Shown piece by piece: positions 1 through 7,506 of a stretch of 31,962 bases of DNA. The translations under genes were made by a program, and so were the position numbers. Below the pieces are notes generated by a model. That model ran no database searches. It saw only the letters and a program-made list of their open reading frames with translations, and had not been told where the DNA came from. Each line of letters begins with the position of its first letter. Position 1 is the stretch's first letter. Source of the stretch: a virus; IMG/VR virus record IMGVR_UViG_3300033388_001619, positions 1-31,962 of that record; one strand, 5' to 3'.

Positions 1-49
1 TTTTTCTTCTTATGCTAGTATCCAGCTTTACCAAAACTAGTGCTTACGT

Positions 50-94
50 TTTATTTTATGGTCCGGACATATATGGTTATCCCGGTAAAATAAA
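50..94. repeat. Inverted repeat upstream of the left promoter
   Basis: Arms TTTATTTTA (50-58) and TAAAATAAA (86-94) are perfectly complementary. Inside them CCGG (64-67) can pair with CCGG (82-85), leaving a 4-nt bulge and a loop of about 14 nt. It lies just before the predicted promoter at 97-125. It could be an operator, or the terminator of a gene beyond the left edge. No following U-tract is seen, so a classical intrinsic terminator is not supported. The rest of 1-96 shows nothing else I can name. Confidence 0.4.
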
Positions 95-96
95 GC

Positions 97-125
97 TTTA
101 CAAAGTTATCAAAATATGTTATAGT
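97..125 (+). promoter_or_regulatory. Predicted sigma70-type promoter
   Basis: A -35 box TTTACA (97-102) is separated by exactly 17 nt from a -10 box TATAGT (120-125). Both are close to the TTGACA/TATAAT consensus. The start point would be near 132, about 50 nt before the first gene of the left + strand cassette. It is the best promoter-like sequence noticed in the window. It would let host RNA polymerase transcribe the cassette. Prediction from sequence only. Confidence 0.6.
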
Positions 126-184
126 AATATAAAAAGATATCGAAAGATGAGTATTTTAACATATTAATAAAGATGGAGATACTT

Positions 185-358
185 ATGCCGGTAAAAAAGA
201 GTAAAAAATTAAAAAGAGGAAAGAAAGTAAAAAGAGCACAAGTACTCGCAGAAACCATACTTAAAGTTATTCCTAAAACGGCTAAAGCTGTAAAGGCTCG
301 TAAAGCTAAAATGGCTAAAATGCACAAGACCTTAAGTACCCCAAGAAAGAAAAATTAA
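185..358 (+). CDS. Lys/Arg-rich small basic protein
   Basis: 57 residues, strongly basic throughout (runs such as KKSKKLKRGKKVKR near the N-terminus, then a central hydrophobic stretch VLAETILKVIPK and another Lys/Ala-rich part). An in-frame ATG exists at 173, but GGAG at 175-178 sits 6 nt before the ATG at 185, so 185 is the better start. First gene after the predicted promoter, directly followed by the secreted protein gene. No family recognised. The charge suggests nucleic-acid or membrane binding (inference). A second, unrelated-looking Lys-rich miniprotein lies after the portal gene (9640-9792). Confidence 0.6.
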   Translation: MPVKKSKKLKRGKKVKRAQVLAETILKVIPKTAKAVKARKAKMAKMHKTLSTPRKKN

Positions 359-367
359 AGGAGTGGC

Positions 368-817
368 ATGAAAAAAATACTTTTAGTTTTAGCAATATCA
401 ATTTTGTTTGTATCGAGTGCATGGAGTGCTGATGTTACACTTCAATGGGATGCAAACACCGAACCGGACCTTGCAGGGTATATGGTTTATTATGATATAG
501 ATTCAGGTGTGCCCTATGATGGTTTAACTTCGCTTCAGGGATCTTCGCCGATAATTGTACCCGTAGAAAGTTTATCAGATGCTAATAATCCAGAATTTAC
601 ATTGAACGGTCTTGACGACTTTAAAGATCATTATTTTGCTGTAACGGCGTATGACAATGAAACGCCCGCCCTTGAAAGTGATTATTCTAATGAGGTCGGT
701 TTGGGATATAGAACAGATGGTCCCCCAAATCAACCGGCATTAAGAAAGGCGTTTTGGAAAATTATACAATCTATTTGGAAGAATTTTAGACGTGGACTGC
801 GGGCGGATTGGTCTTAA
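368..817 (+). CDS. Secreted fibronectin type III-like protein
   Basis: 149 residues. Residues 1-20 form a clear Sec signal peptide: MKK, a hydrophobic core ILLVLAISILFV, then SSAWSA before the mature DVTLQW. No lipobox cysteine is seen. Residues 21 to about 115 resemble one fibronectin-III-type beta-sandwich (VTLQWDAN near the start, YMVYY, and a late strand HYFAVTAYDN). The last 25 residues are basic and aromatic (FWKIIQSIWKNFRRGLR), possibly an amphipathic membrane-active helix. The RBS AAAGGAG lies 6 nt before the ATG. Known FN3 domains bind proteins or sugars; a periplasmic or cell-surface role is inferred. A signal peptide is unusual beside virion genes, since virion proteins are normally not exported. 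A host-derived or superinfection-related protein is possible. Confidence 0.6.
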   Translation: MKKILLVLAISILFVSSAWSADVTLQWDANTEPDLAGYMVYYDIDSGVPYDGLTSLQGSSPIIVPVESLSDANNPEFTLNGLDDFKDHYFAVTAYDNETPALESDYSNEVGLGYRTDGPPNQPALRKAFWKIIQSIWKNFRRGLRADWS

Positions 818-836
818 TGTTAATTAAGGGGTAATC

Positions 837-1220
837 ATGGCGCTATTAATTCTTATAGATATAGCAGGGGTTAGGCCAGGGATAAACGAGCTTGATGATA
901 TTGTTTGTGTTGTTGAAGAGGGTCATGTTTTTTCTCCATGGGACCAAGCCCTATTTGATTCTGGAAAAGTTAGAGCCATAAAAAGGAAAGGTACAAAGGC
1001 AGAAGTAAATAAGCAGCGCGATGACGCCACAACCGAGATATCTAAAGTTCTGGTTGATGGTAAAAAAATAGCAGTATATGTTGATTCTGACGAAAAAGTG
1101 AAACTCGTGGAAGATAATCCAAAGCATCCTTTGAGATATGCGAATGGCATTTTTATTGATAAAGTGCCTTTGAGTCCATTAAACAAAACCGAATTCGTGA
1201 CCATAGGGGATATGTTATAA
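837..1220 (+). CDS. Hypothetical protein (127 aa)
   Basis: 127 residues, soluble, mixed charge. The N-terminus MALLILIDIAGVRPG is hydrophobic but too short and interrupted to be a convincing membrane segment. An alternating strand-like pattern around IAVYVDSDEKVKLVED suggests a small alpha/beta or beta fold. A ribosome binding site AAGGGG precedes the ATG by 6 nt. The stop overlaps the start of the next gene by one base (TAATG), so the two are probably translationally coupled. I do not recognise the family. Its place among beta-helix and fibre-like genes hints at a virion or assembly role, but nothing in the protein itself shows this. Confidence 0.6.
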   Translation: MALLILIDIAGVRPGINELDDIVCVVEEGHVFSPWDQALFDSGKVRAIKRKGTKAEVNKQRDDATTEISKVLVDGKKIAVYVDSDEKVKLVEDNPKHPLRYANGIFIDKVPLSPLNKTEFVTIGDML

Positions 1221-2335
1221 TGTCAATTTATGCATTATGCACAAATGACGAATGGACCAACGACATAAACCAAGGGGCTTATGACGGCAATTATACTACC
1301 CCTGAACTTTGGGAAGCTGCACGAAGCGCCGCAGATGCCGCAGATGAGCACTCCATCCTTGAAGTATATGGTCAATATGATCAAGGCGGGGTTTTATTTA
1401 CGATTGATGGTTGGGTTGATAAGGATGCCGGGTTTTATATAGAAATTAGAAACACTGAAGCAGGTGGTGATGGTGTAAGGCATGATGGGAAATTTGACAA
1501 CGCCACTTGCGATGCTTTAATTGATTTTGATTTTAGAAGTCGGGACACAAGGGTTAAAATACATGATCTTTTAATTACTTTAACATCTGGAGCTGGTCGT
1601 CCCATAAAAACAGAATCAAATTCGGCTGAAATATGGGTTTATAACAACGCTATTGTTAATAGGTTTAATGGGCCAGCACAGACTATTGATATAGGTCCGT
1701 CTATAACAAGCGTAGCACATATATACAATAATTTTGTAGTAAGAGACAATCCCTCCGCAGACTCAGTTTATATATTAGATGTCAGTGATGCAGACGTTAC
1801 ATCGTATGTATATGCAAATTCCTTTTATGCTCCTGGTTGTAGGGGGTTTACGTGTGCCCTTGGAACACATGATTTTTTTAACAATATTAATGTATGTATC
1901 GCCGGTGGGCGGGCATACAATGATGGAACTAATGCTAATGTAACTTGTGATTATGAGTTTTACTCTGTTACTACACATGACCCACCAAACGGAACGCATA
2001 ATCATGAGTTTGCCGATGCCGGGGTTACAGCCGGGGGGAATATATTTCTTGATGTAACACCCGGCCAAGAAGATTTGCACCTTGATCCTGATGCCGCACA
2101 TTTCAGCGATATTTTAGCGGGGGGCTGGCCCGATCTTGATACTAATGGTAATCCAAACATCACCGATGATATAGATGGAGATGCAAGGGATGCAAGCACT
2201 CCAGATCCGGGGGCTGATGAGTTTGACGCTGGCGGTGGCCCAGTTGGAGTAGACGTGGCAGGATCTTTGCCAGCTATGTCAGGAGCAGTAACTAGACAAA
2301 AGAGTTTTAATAGATCAATAGGTGGGAACTTATGA
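1220..2335 (+). CDS. Right-handed beta-helix protein, putative appendage
   Basis: 371 residues with the repetitive Asn/Asp/Val pattern of right-handed parallel beta-helix proteins (for example VAHIYNNFVVRDN and TSYVYANSF). Residues about 300-340 hold an Asp-rich stretch (TNGNPNITDDIDGDARD, then PDPGADEFD) like the conserved C-terminal end seen in many beta-helix surface proteins. After a Gly linker the last 20 or so residues read SGAVTRQKSFNR, a motif repeated at the start of the gene at 3179. Beta-helix proteins in phages commonly serve as spikes or glycan-binding/cleaving appendages; no catalytic residues can be assigned here. It overlaps the upstream gene by one base and the next gene by four (ATGA). 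Confidence 0.65.
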   Translation: MSIYALCTNDEWTNDINQGAYDGNYTTPELWEAARSAADAADEHSILEVYGQYDQGGVLFTIDGWVDKDAGFYIEIRNTEAGGDGVRHDGKFDNATCDALIDFDFRSRDTRVKIHDLLITLTSGAGRPIKTESNSAEIWVYNNAIVNRFNGPAQTIDIGPSITSVAHIYNNFVVRDNPSADSVYILDVSDADVTSYVYANSFYAPGCRGFTCALGTHDFFNNINVCIAGGRAYNDGTNANVTCDYEFYSVTTHDPPNGTHNHEFADAGVTAGGNIFLDVTPGQEDLHLDPDAAHFSDILAGGWPDLDTNGNPNITDDIDGDARDASTPDPGADEFDAGGGPVGVDVAGSLPAMSGAVTRQKSFNRSIGGNL

Positions 2336-2640
2336 TTGATTTTATATTTATATTCATATTTATTGTATTTTGGGCAGTTTTTATTTACCTTTTGTTAAAA
2401 CTTATTTGCACAAGCAACTGGTTCAAAACAAGATTTTTTAAATATTACAACCATAAAAATATGCGCGACAAAAACGGCAAGATAATCCCTGATCGTAAGC
2501 GCAGAAAACACAGCGCCATGATACAGGCAAAAATAGACAATGGCGAAATTAAAAAAAGGGAGCCATTATGCAGACAAAGGCAAGCGAAAGGCCGAATATC
2601 AATAGTGAAGAAATCCACGACATTGAAACAAGACGTTTAA
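2332..2640 (+). CDS. Small membrane protein with basic tail
   Basis: 102 residues. Residues about 3-27 are an uninterrupted hydrophobic segment (FIFIFIFIVFWAVFIYLLL), so one N-terminal transmembrane helix is likely. The rest is strongly basic (KNMRDKNGKIIPDRKRRKH) and presumably cytoplasmic. The start overlaps the previous stop by 4 nt (ATGA). The last 24 codons overlap the next gene in another frame, which is unusually long for this window. I do not recognise the family. A single-helix, basic-tail architecture fits several small phage membrane proteins, including some lysis-related ones, but nothing specific supports that here. Confidence 0.55.
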   Translation: MIDFIFIFIFIVFWAVFIYLLLKLICTSNWFKTRFFKYYNHKNMRDKNGKIIPDRKRRKHSAMIQAKIDNGEIKKREPLCRQRQAKGRISIVKKSTTLKQDV

Positions 2641-3176
2641 TTGAATGCGGTGTTTTACCTGTAGGATTAAGCGTTGAGCAAATATTAGAAGGTCTTAAAA
2701 AGACTTGTAAGAAAAATTCATTTGAATTATGGGGGTTCTTGTCCCGTAAGCATACCAGAGCCGGAAAAGTTATAAACAAAGGCTTGGTGTCTTGTCGTCT
2801 TGTTACAACTGCATTTGCAGCTTATTTAGTTGATTCCATGCAAGATTCGGCAGCAAACCCTATGGATGCTTTTACATGGCACGCGGTCGGGACTGATGAT
2901 ACAGCGGAAGATAACACAGATACAACTCTTGGGGCTGAAATCGAAGCCAGGGTGGACGGAACGGATGAAGAAGGCGCAAGCGCCAACATTTATAAATCTG
3001 TTGCGACAATCACTTTCACAGGCACACATGCAGTTGCAGAGCATGCTTTACTTTCTGATGATGGTACACCGGCCGGAACAATGCTGGACAGGTCAGTCTT
3101 CAGCCCTGTTGACAATGTGATTAATCTTGATGAGATAGAATACACATATCAATTAACTGTAACTGCGGAAACTTAA
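2568..3176 (+). CDS. Tail-fibre-associated type structural protein
   Basis: 202 residues. Residues about 70-202 match a pattern I know from phage tail/fibre-associated proteins: WHAVGTDDTAEDNTDTTLGAE, then a charged stretch with R, then KSVATITFTGTHAVAEHALL, LDRSVFSPV and a final YQLTVTAET. This is a compact all-beta domain found next to fibre genes in many phages; its exact function is not known. Residues 1-65 are mostly helical and basic. The start is supported by GGGAG 5 nt upstream, although it puts the first 73 bases inside the preceding gene. It probably belongs to the same appendage set as its beta-helix neighbours. Confidence 0.65.
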   Translation: MQTKASERPNINSEEIHDIETRRLIECGVLPVGLSVEQILEGLKKTCKKNSFELWGFLSRKHTRAGKVINKGLVSCRLVTTAFAAYLVDSMQDSAANPMDAFTWHAVGTDDTAEDNTDTTLGAEIEARVDGTDEEGASANIYKSVATITFTGTHAVAEHALLSDDGTPAGTMLDRSVFSPVDNVINLDEIEYTYQLTVTAET

Positions 3177-3178
3177 AA

Positions 3179-3472
3179 ATGCCATTTGCCGGAGCGGTAA
3201 CAAGACAACGATCATTTAATCGTGGTACTGCAGGAGAGTTAACTTTCTCAAGTGCGATTGGAGAGGGTAAAAGCCTGAAACGTGCAATTGGTGGAATTTT
3301 AACATTTACTGGAAATATCTTGTCTTTTCATTCTTTGCGATCAATGGACGGAGAGCTTACTTTTTCCGGGGCAGTAACAAGAATAAAGAATGGAGTAATT
3401 GATACTGTGGGTGGCGTTTTTACAAATGTTTACACGAACGTTTTTACAAATGTTTTTAAAGATATATTATAA
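3179..3472 (+). CDS. Short beta-repeat protein sharing modules with neighbours
   Basis: 97 residues made of three to four copies of a short repeat of the type G-x-L-T-F-[ST]-G-A-[VI]-T-R/G-x-x-S-[FL]-x-R (GAVTRQRSFNR, SSAIGEGKSLKRAIGG, then DGELTFSGAVTR). The C-terminal 22 residues (GGVFTNVYTNVFTNVFKDIL) are another small repeat, echoed at the end of the gene at 4203. It starts 2 nt after the previous stop, with only a weak GGAAA upstream. Such repeats are common in environmental phage structural proteins; a beta-rich fibre or virion-attachment role is inferred. The first module duplicates the C-terminal end of the 1220-2335 product. Confidence 0.6.
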   Translation: MPFAGAVTRQRSFNRGTAGELTFSSAIGEGKSLKRAIGGILTFTGNILSFHSLRSMDGELTFSGAVTRIKNGVIDTVGGVFTNVYTNVFTNVFKDIL

Positions 3473-3486
3473 ATAAGGAGGTAACT

Positions 3487-3786
3487 GTGTATCAAGAGGA
3501 ATTTAAAGATATCACTGCTCACAATCAGTTTACTAAACCGATGTTTTTAAAAAGCCCCGGTTTAGTAATTATAGATGATACGGATTCTATTTCCGCCACT
3601 ATCACATTATATGGTAGTATTAATAATGGCGTTACGTGGATAGTCATTAAAACTTGGACCGCAGAAACTATAGAATTTATACAGCAAGGAGCCAGAATAC
3701 TATATAAATTAGGGGTTGAGACTGGAGACTTCACATCAGGTACCGCCACAGTAGGGTTAATAGATTCGGGAAATCACAATCGATAA
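3487..3786 (+). CDS. Small beta-rich structural protein
   Basis: 99 residues with a GTG start. The strong site AAGGAGGT (3475-3482) lies 4 nt before the GTG, which supports this start. The sequence alternates hydrophobic and polar residues (SATITLYGSINNGVTWIVIK and later YKLGVETGDFTSGTATVGL), typical of a small jelly-roll or Ig-like virion protein. The closing pattern TSGTATVGLID resembles other small phage decoration or tail proteins. No catalytic motif. Function is inferred from the fold-like pattern and from the neighbours only. Confidence 0.55.
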   Translation: MYQEEFKDITAHNQFTKPMFLKSPGLVIIDDTDSISATITLYGSINNGVTWIVIKTWTAETIEFIQQGARILYKLGVETGDFTSGTATVGLIDSGNHNR

Positions 3787-3815
3787 TATTTTTCTTTTGG
3801 TATAAGGCATAAATC

Positions 3816-4202
3816 ATGGATTGGCATATTTTAATTTTAGGGAAAAGTTACCCGGAAGCCCACAGAGCAAAAGAAGGGGATATTATAGATGTAATGCCAA
3901 TAAATACGCAGCATGGTGAAATACATAAAAAAACATTACTTATTATCCCTGTTTCTGGCTTGACAAGGGTGCAAGCAATGGCACTTAAAGAACCGGGTTT
4001 ATTCATGAAACGAAAGTATAAAATATCTTTAAGTGATGCAACTAAAATTGACAGCATTTCTGAATCAGACATAAGGGATAATGAAAAAGAATATCAGCCT
4101 TTTCTTGATAAGAATATCATTACAGATATTAGCAAGGCCAATATTGTAACAGATAAATCAAATGAAATTGTGAATATGAGTTCAATTGAATTGAGATTGT
4201 AA
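3816..4202 (+). CDS. Hypothetical protein (128 aa)
   Basis: 128 residues, soluble and rather charged, with an alpha/beta N-terminal part (MDWHILILGKSYPEAHRAKE) and a helical, Lys/Asp/Ser-rich C-terminal half. The motif EPGLFMKRKYKISL lies in the middle. The upstream AAGG is a moderate RBS. The stop is immediately followed by the next start (TAAATG), suggesting coupling to the beta-helix gene at 4203. I do not recognise a family. It may be a chaperone or connector for the adjacent appendage protein, but that is only a guess from gene order. Confidence 0.55.
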   Translation: MDWHILILGKSYPEAHRAKEGDIIDVMPINTQHGEIHKKTLLIIPVSGLTRVQAMALKEPGLFMKRKYKISLSDATKIDSISESDIRDNEKEYQPFLDKNIITDISKANIVTDKSNEIVNMSSIELRL

Positions 4203-5159
4203 ATGGCAAGTTCAAGAGTGCTACCCTTAGATTATAACACCTCAACTTTTGGCGGCGTTACAAGAAAGTACCAAAGCCTTCCAGTGTGGGAAGCGGCTAC
4301 AGATAATAATCTTGTCGCAGCTACAAAAGGGGAAGTTCTTGACTGTTATGCTGATTCAGCGAGTTTTGATCAAAAAATAGTCTTTTCGGGGGCTACCACA
4401 AATTCAGATTATTATAGAGTGATCAGAGCCGCAGCAGGACATGAGTGTGGCGGTCTTCCTGGGGCTGGCTTTGTGTTAAACTGTACTGAAGACGGAAGCG
4501 CAAGTTGCTTGAGGATGATAGAATCTTATGCTTGTGTATATGACATTTGCAATATTCACAATGCAAATAATAATAGTACTCGGTTTTGTGCAGATTTAAC
4601 AGATAACATTGGCGGGAGGGTGGTTGGATGTGTATTAAAAGCTCTAAATGCTGGCTCTGGTGCCGGTATGGGTTTATTTTCAAGCCAGGCCATTACTACA
4701 TATGTGGTAAATAATTTAGCCTATGAATGCAAAACAAGAGGAATAAATATAGAAAATGCTAATACAGGATATATTTATAATAACACCATTGTTGACAACG
4801 TGAGTGTTGGGCTTAGGGTGACCGGCACGACTATTGTAGTTAATAATATATACCAAGACAATGATATAAACTTGAGCGGCACACCAACAACAGACACGAC
4901 AAACGTTACAAGCGGGGTTGTTTTTCAAAATGCCGCAGCAGACAACTATTTGCTTGATCCTTCAGATGCAGCAGCACAAGGACAAGGAACAGATCTTTCA
5001 GGTGATGCGAACTACCCTTTTAACGACGATACTCTAGGAAACACAAGGGTCTTACCCTGGACTGTTGGTTTTCATGATTTGGCGGCAGAAGTTTCTAATG
5101 GGTTACTCGGAAATGTATTTGAAAATATATATACAAATATACTTGGAAATGTATTTTAA
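4203..5159 (+). CDS. Cys-rich right-handed beta-helix protein, putative appendage
   Basis: 318 residues. Residues about 60-230 show beta-helix rungs with Asn and Cys at turns (ACVYDICNIHNANNNSTRFC, GRVVGCVLKAL, GYIYNNTIVDN, TIVVNNIYQDN). At least nine cysteines fall in this region, unusual for the window. Residues about 235-295 form a conserved-looking end (YLLDPSDAAAQGQG, then LPWTVGFHDL) of the type that closes environmental beta-helix proteins. The last 20 residues (GNVFENIYTNILGNVF) repeat the C-terminal motif of the gene at 3179. Probably a virion or host-surface appendage; enzymatic activity cannot be assigned. Confidence 0.6.
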   Translation: MASSRVLPLDYNTSTFGGVTRKYQSLPVWEAATDNNLVAATKGEVLDCYADSASFDQKIVFSGATTNSDYYRVIRAAAGHECGGLPGAGFVLNCTEDGSASCLRMIESYACVYDICNIHNANNNSTRFCADLTDNIGGRVVGCVLKALNAGSGAGMGLFSSQAITTYVVNNLAYECKTRGINIENANTGYIYNNTIVDNVSVGLRVTGTTIVVNNIYQDNDINLSGTPTTDTTNVTSGVVFQNAAADNYLLDPSDAAAQGQGTDLSGDANYPFNDDTLGNTRVLPWTVGFHDLAAEVSNGLLGNVFENIYTNILGNVF

Positions 5160-5170
5160 GGAATAAAGCT

Positions 5171-5674
5171 ATGGCAGACACTATTAATTGGGAATTACTT
5201 AAATTTAGATATGAAGTTTTAGGTACATCTTTAGAAGAAATATCTACTTCTACAGGAGTATCGATGACCATTCTTAAGTACACTACTCAAGATTGGAAAA
5301 TGCTTCCTTTGGCAGAGGAAGATTCTTTAGACTTAACTGATATTAAATCTTTAGAGGATGTATTAGAAAAACTAGGAAATAAAACTAGTATACAAACCCG
5401 TGCGTTTTCTATTCTTAAACAAAAATTTTTGGGTCCTAAATATGTTGAATTAGAAACAGTATTATTATATAAAGCTATTGAAATGGCTAATGCTATTGAT
5501 GCTAGTGAGGTTTTAGGAGCTAGAACTTTAAAGACACTATCCGAAATATTAAATAGCTTATTGGAACGGAATCCTTTACTTACAACTGATGTACAGTCTG
5601 AAGGTGGGAGTGAGTCTCATAAATGGGAAGTTACAATAGTGGATGCCAACAAAAGTGGATCAGAGGAATTATGA
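5171..5674 (+). CDS. Putative terminase small subunit (DNA recognition)
   Basis: 167 residues. The N-terminal 45 residues look like a helix-turn-helix of the kind found in small terminases (LKFRYEVLGTSLEEISTSTG, then VSMTILKYTTQDW). Residues about 60-140 are helical, consistent with an oligomerisation region. The C-terminal end HKWEVTIVDAN could be the tail that contacts the large subunit. It lies two genes before TerL, the usual neighbourhood. In the family, this subunit binds the packaging site and feeds DNA to TerL. The stop overlaps the next start (ATGA). The assignment rests mainly on the HTH and position. G+C drops sharply here relative to the preceding cassette. Confidence 0.55.
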   Translation: MADTINWELLKFRYEVLGTSLEEISTSTGVSMTILKYTTQDWKMLPLAEEDSLDLTDIKSLEDVLEKLGNKTSIQTRAFSILKQKFLGPKYVELETVLLYKAIEMANAIDASEVLGARTLKTLSEILNSLLERNPLLTTDVQSEGGSESHKWEVTIVDANKSGSEEL

Positions 5675-6036
5675 GTGAAAAACTGAAGTTAAAAGATCTT
5701 GTGAGTCAAGCCCTTAGAAGCGAGATCGAACCTCTTGTACAAGCGATTAAGGATAGAGAATGTGAGATTAAAATTTGTCCTATATCAGAAGATACTGCTA
5801 AAGAATTAAATCATTTCTTTGATGTAATTACAGATATTGGAGATGGGGATTCTCGTAAAGGTGTAGAAACTATGAGAGATAATAGTAAATTTATACAAGG
5901 TCTATTATCTACTAGAAATAAGATATCAGCTACTGTGTCAGCTTCTATTATAACTATAGTAGTTGCTGCTGTTTTAACTTTAATAGGACTTTCTATTAAA
6001 GAGTCTATGATACACATAGTATCATTAGGTAAATAA
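5671..6036 (+). CDS. C-terminally anchored small membrane protein
   Basis: 121 residues from the ATG at 5671, which is preceded by AGAGGAA and overlaps the previous stop by 4 nt; an upstream in-frame ATG at 5623 has no such site. Residues 1-85 are soluble, charged and largely helical. Residues about 88-109 (TVSASIITIVVAAVLTLIGL) form one transmembrane helix. The short end carries one Lys. This one-helix, tail-anchored shape is seen in several phage lysis-associated membrane proteins (XhlA-like types), and podoviruses often keep the holin beside the terminase genes. A holin or antiholin role is therefore possible but unproven. It stops immediately before the TerL start. Confidence 0.55.
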   Translation: MSEKLKLKDLVSQALRSEIEPLVQAIKDRECEIKICPISEDTAKELNHFFDVITDIGDGDSRKGVETMRDNSKFIQGLLSTRNKISATVSASIITIVVAAVLTLIGLSIKESMIHIVSLGK

Positions 6037-7497
6037 ATGTTAAAATTGCAAGTACCACGAAAATTACGGCCATTTGTAGAAACCAAAAAGCGATATAAAG
6101 TTGCCTATGGTGGTCGTGGTGGTGCAAAGTCTATGACATTTGCAGATATGCTATCGATGAAAGTACAAACTGAAAATGCTTTAGTTGGATGTCTGAGAGA
6201 GTTTCAAAATAGTTTAGATGACAGTGTATTTTCTTTATTAAAAACAGAAATAAGTAGGTTAGAGATTCCAGGATTTAAAAATTATAATAATAAAATTGAT
6301 TATAAAATGGGGTCAGGAGGAGGTTTTAGATTTAGAGGAATTGCAAGATCGATTGATGCAATTAAATCTATGTTTGGGTTTAATTATTTTTGGCTTGAAG
6401 AAGGACAATTTATTTCAGACAAAAGTTTAAAAATATTAACTCCAACACTTAGAGAAGAAGAATCTGAATTGTGGATATCTGGTAATCCTATGAGTAGAAT
6501 GGATCCTTTTTCACAACGTTTTATAGTACCTTATATAGACGAGTTAAATACTAATGGATTTTATGAAGATAACTTACATTATATTGTAAAAATTAATTGG
6601 AGAGATAATCCTTGGTTTCCCGACACTCTTGAACAAGAACGTTTACATGATTATGAAACGCTGCCTAGAGCTTTATATGACCATATATGGGAAGGTGATT
6701 TTAATGACTCAATTGAACATGCTCTAATCAAGGCAGAATGGTTTGATGCGTGTATTGATGCTCATGAAAAACTTGGCTTTAGTCCTATTGGTATTAGAGT
6801 GTCTTCTCATGATCCTTCTGATGAAGGGGTTGATCCTAAAGCCTATGCATTTAGGCATGGTTCTGTTGTTTTAGAAGCTTGTACCAAAGAAACTGGCGAC
6901 GTCAATGAAGGTGGTGATTGGGCAGTTGGTAAAGCTATAACTGATGATGCCGATTTATTTATATGGGATTGTGATGGGCTAGGGATTGGACTCAATAGAC
7001 AAATCAACGATTCCTTTGAAGGAAAGTCAACTCTTTTGGCACAGTATAAAGGATCAGAAACTGTAGATTTTCCTGATAAAGTTTATGAACCCGCAGATAA
7101 AGTTTCTATTCATAAACCTAAAACTAATAAAGAGATATTTAAAAATTGTAGAGCTCAGTACTATTATGAGTTAAGGAATAGAATATATAGAACTTATCAA
7201 GCAGTGATTCATAAGGTATATCAAGATCCAGATACACTAATATCCTTTTCATCTAATATAGCAGAATTAACGCAATTAAGATCTGAACTTTGTAAATTAC
7301 CTATTAAACCTAATACAAATGGTTTATTAGAATTATACACAAAAGATATAATGAAAAGTAAATTTAAATTACCCTCACCAAATTTAGGAGATAGTGTTAA
7401 AATGTTATTTAAAACACCTCCTATACAAAATACAATTGATATAATAATGCCTCAACCTATAAAACCAATGATTAATAAACGCAGACGGGCAGCTTAA
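6037..7497 (+). CDS. terL: Terminase large subunit (packaging ATPase/nuclease)
   Basis: 486 residues, a full-length large terminase. Walker A is GGRGGAKS at residues 25-32. Walker B is FNYFWLEEGQ at 115-124 with E121/E122 as catalytic candidates. The coupling motif ISGNP is at about 147-151. The C-terminal RNase H-like nuclease shows its acidic residues at D259 (SHDPSDEG), D311/D313 (WDCDG) and D452 (GDSVKML). The enzyme pumps DNA into the prohead through the portal and cuts the concatemer. It starts directly after the preceding membrane-protein stop, and the portal follows 9 nt later. The family type (Terminase_3/6-like) fits headful packaging, but the packaging mode cannot be read from the sequence alone. 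Confidence 0.93.
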   Translation: MLKLQVPRKLRPFVETKKRYKVAYGGRGGAKSMTFADMLSMKVQTENALVGCLREFQNSLDDSVFSLLKTEISRLEIPGFKNYNNKIDYKMGSGGGFRFRGIARSIDAIKSMFGFNYFWLEEGQFISDKSLKILTPTLREEESELWISGNPMSRMDPFSQRFIVPYIDELNTNGFYEDNLHYIVKINWRDNPWFPDTLEQERLHDYETLPRALYDHIWEGDFNDSIEHALIKAEWFDACIDAHEKLGFSPIGIRVSSHDPSDEGVDPKAYAFRHGSVVLEACTKETGDVNEGGDWAVGKAITDDADLFIWDCDGLGIGLNRQINDSFEGKSTLLAQYKGSETVDFPDKVYEPADKVSIHKPKTNKEIFKNCRAQYYYELRNRIYRTYQAVIHKVYQDPDTLISFSSNIAELTQLRSELCKLPIKPNTNGLLELYTKDIMKSKFKLPSPNLGDSVKMLFKTPPIQNTIDIIMPQPIKPMINKRRRAA

Positions 7498-7506
7498 GGA
7501 TAAACT

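Noticed and set aside
173-187. ATG at 173 as start of the first gene
   Set aside because: The GGAG that would serve as RBS overlaps this codon and is correctly spaced for the ATG at 185.
5623-5670. ATG at 5623 as start of the membrane protein
   Set aside because: It lies within the small-terminase candidate gene without an RBS. The ATG at 5671 has AGAGGAA and a coupled ATGA junction.
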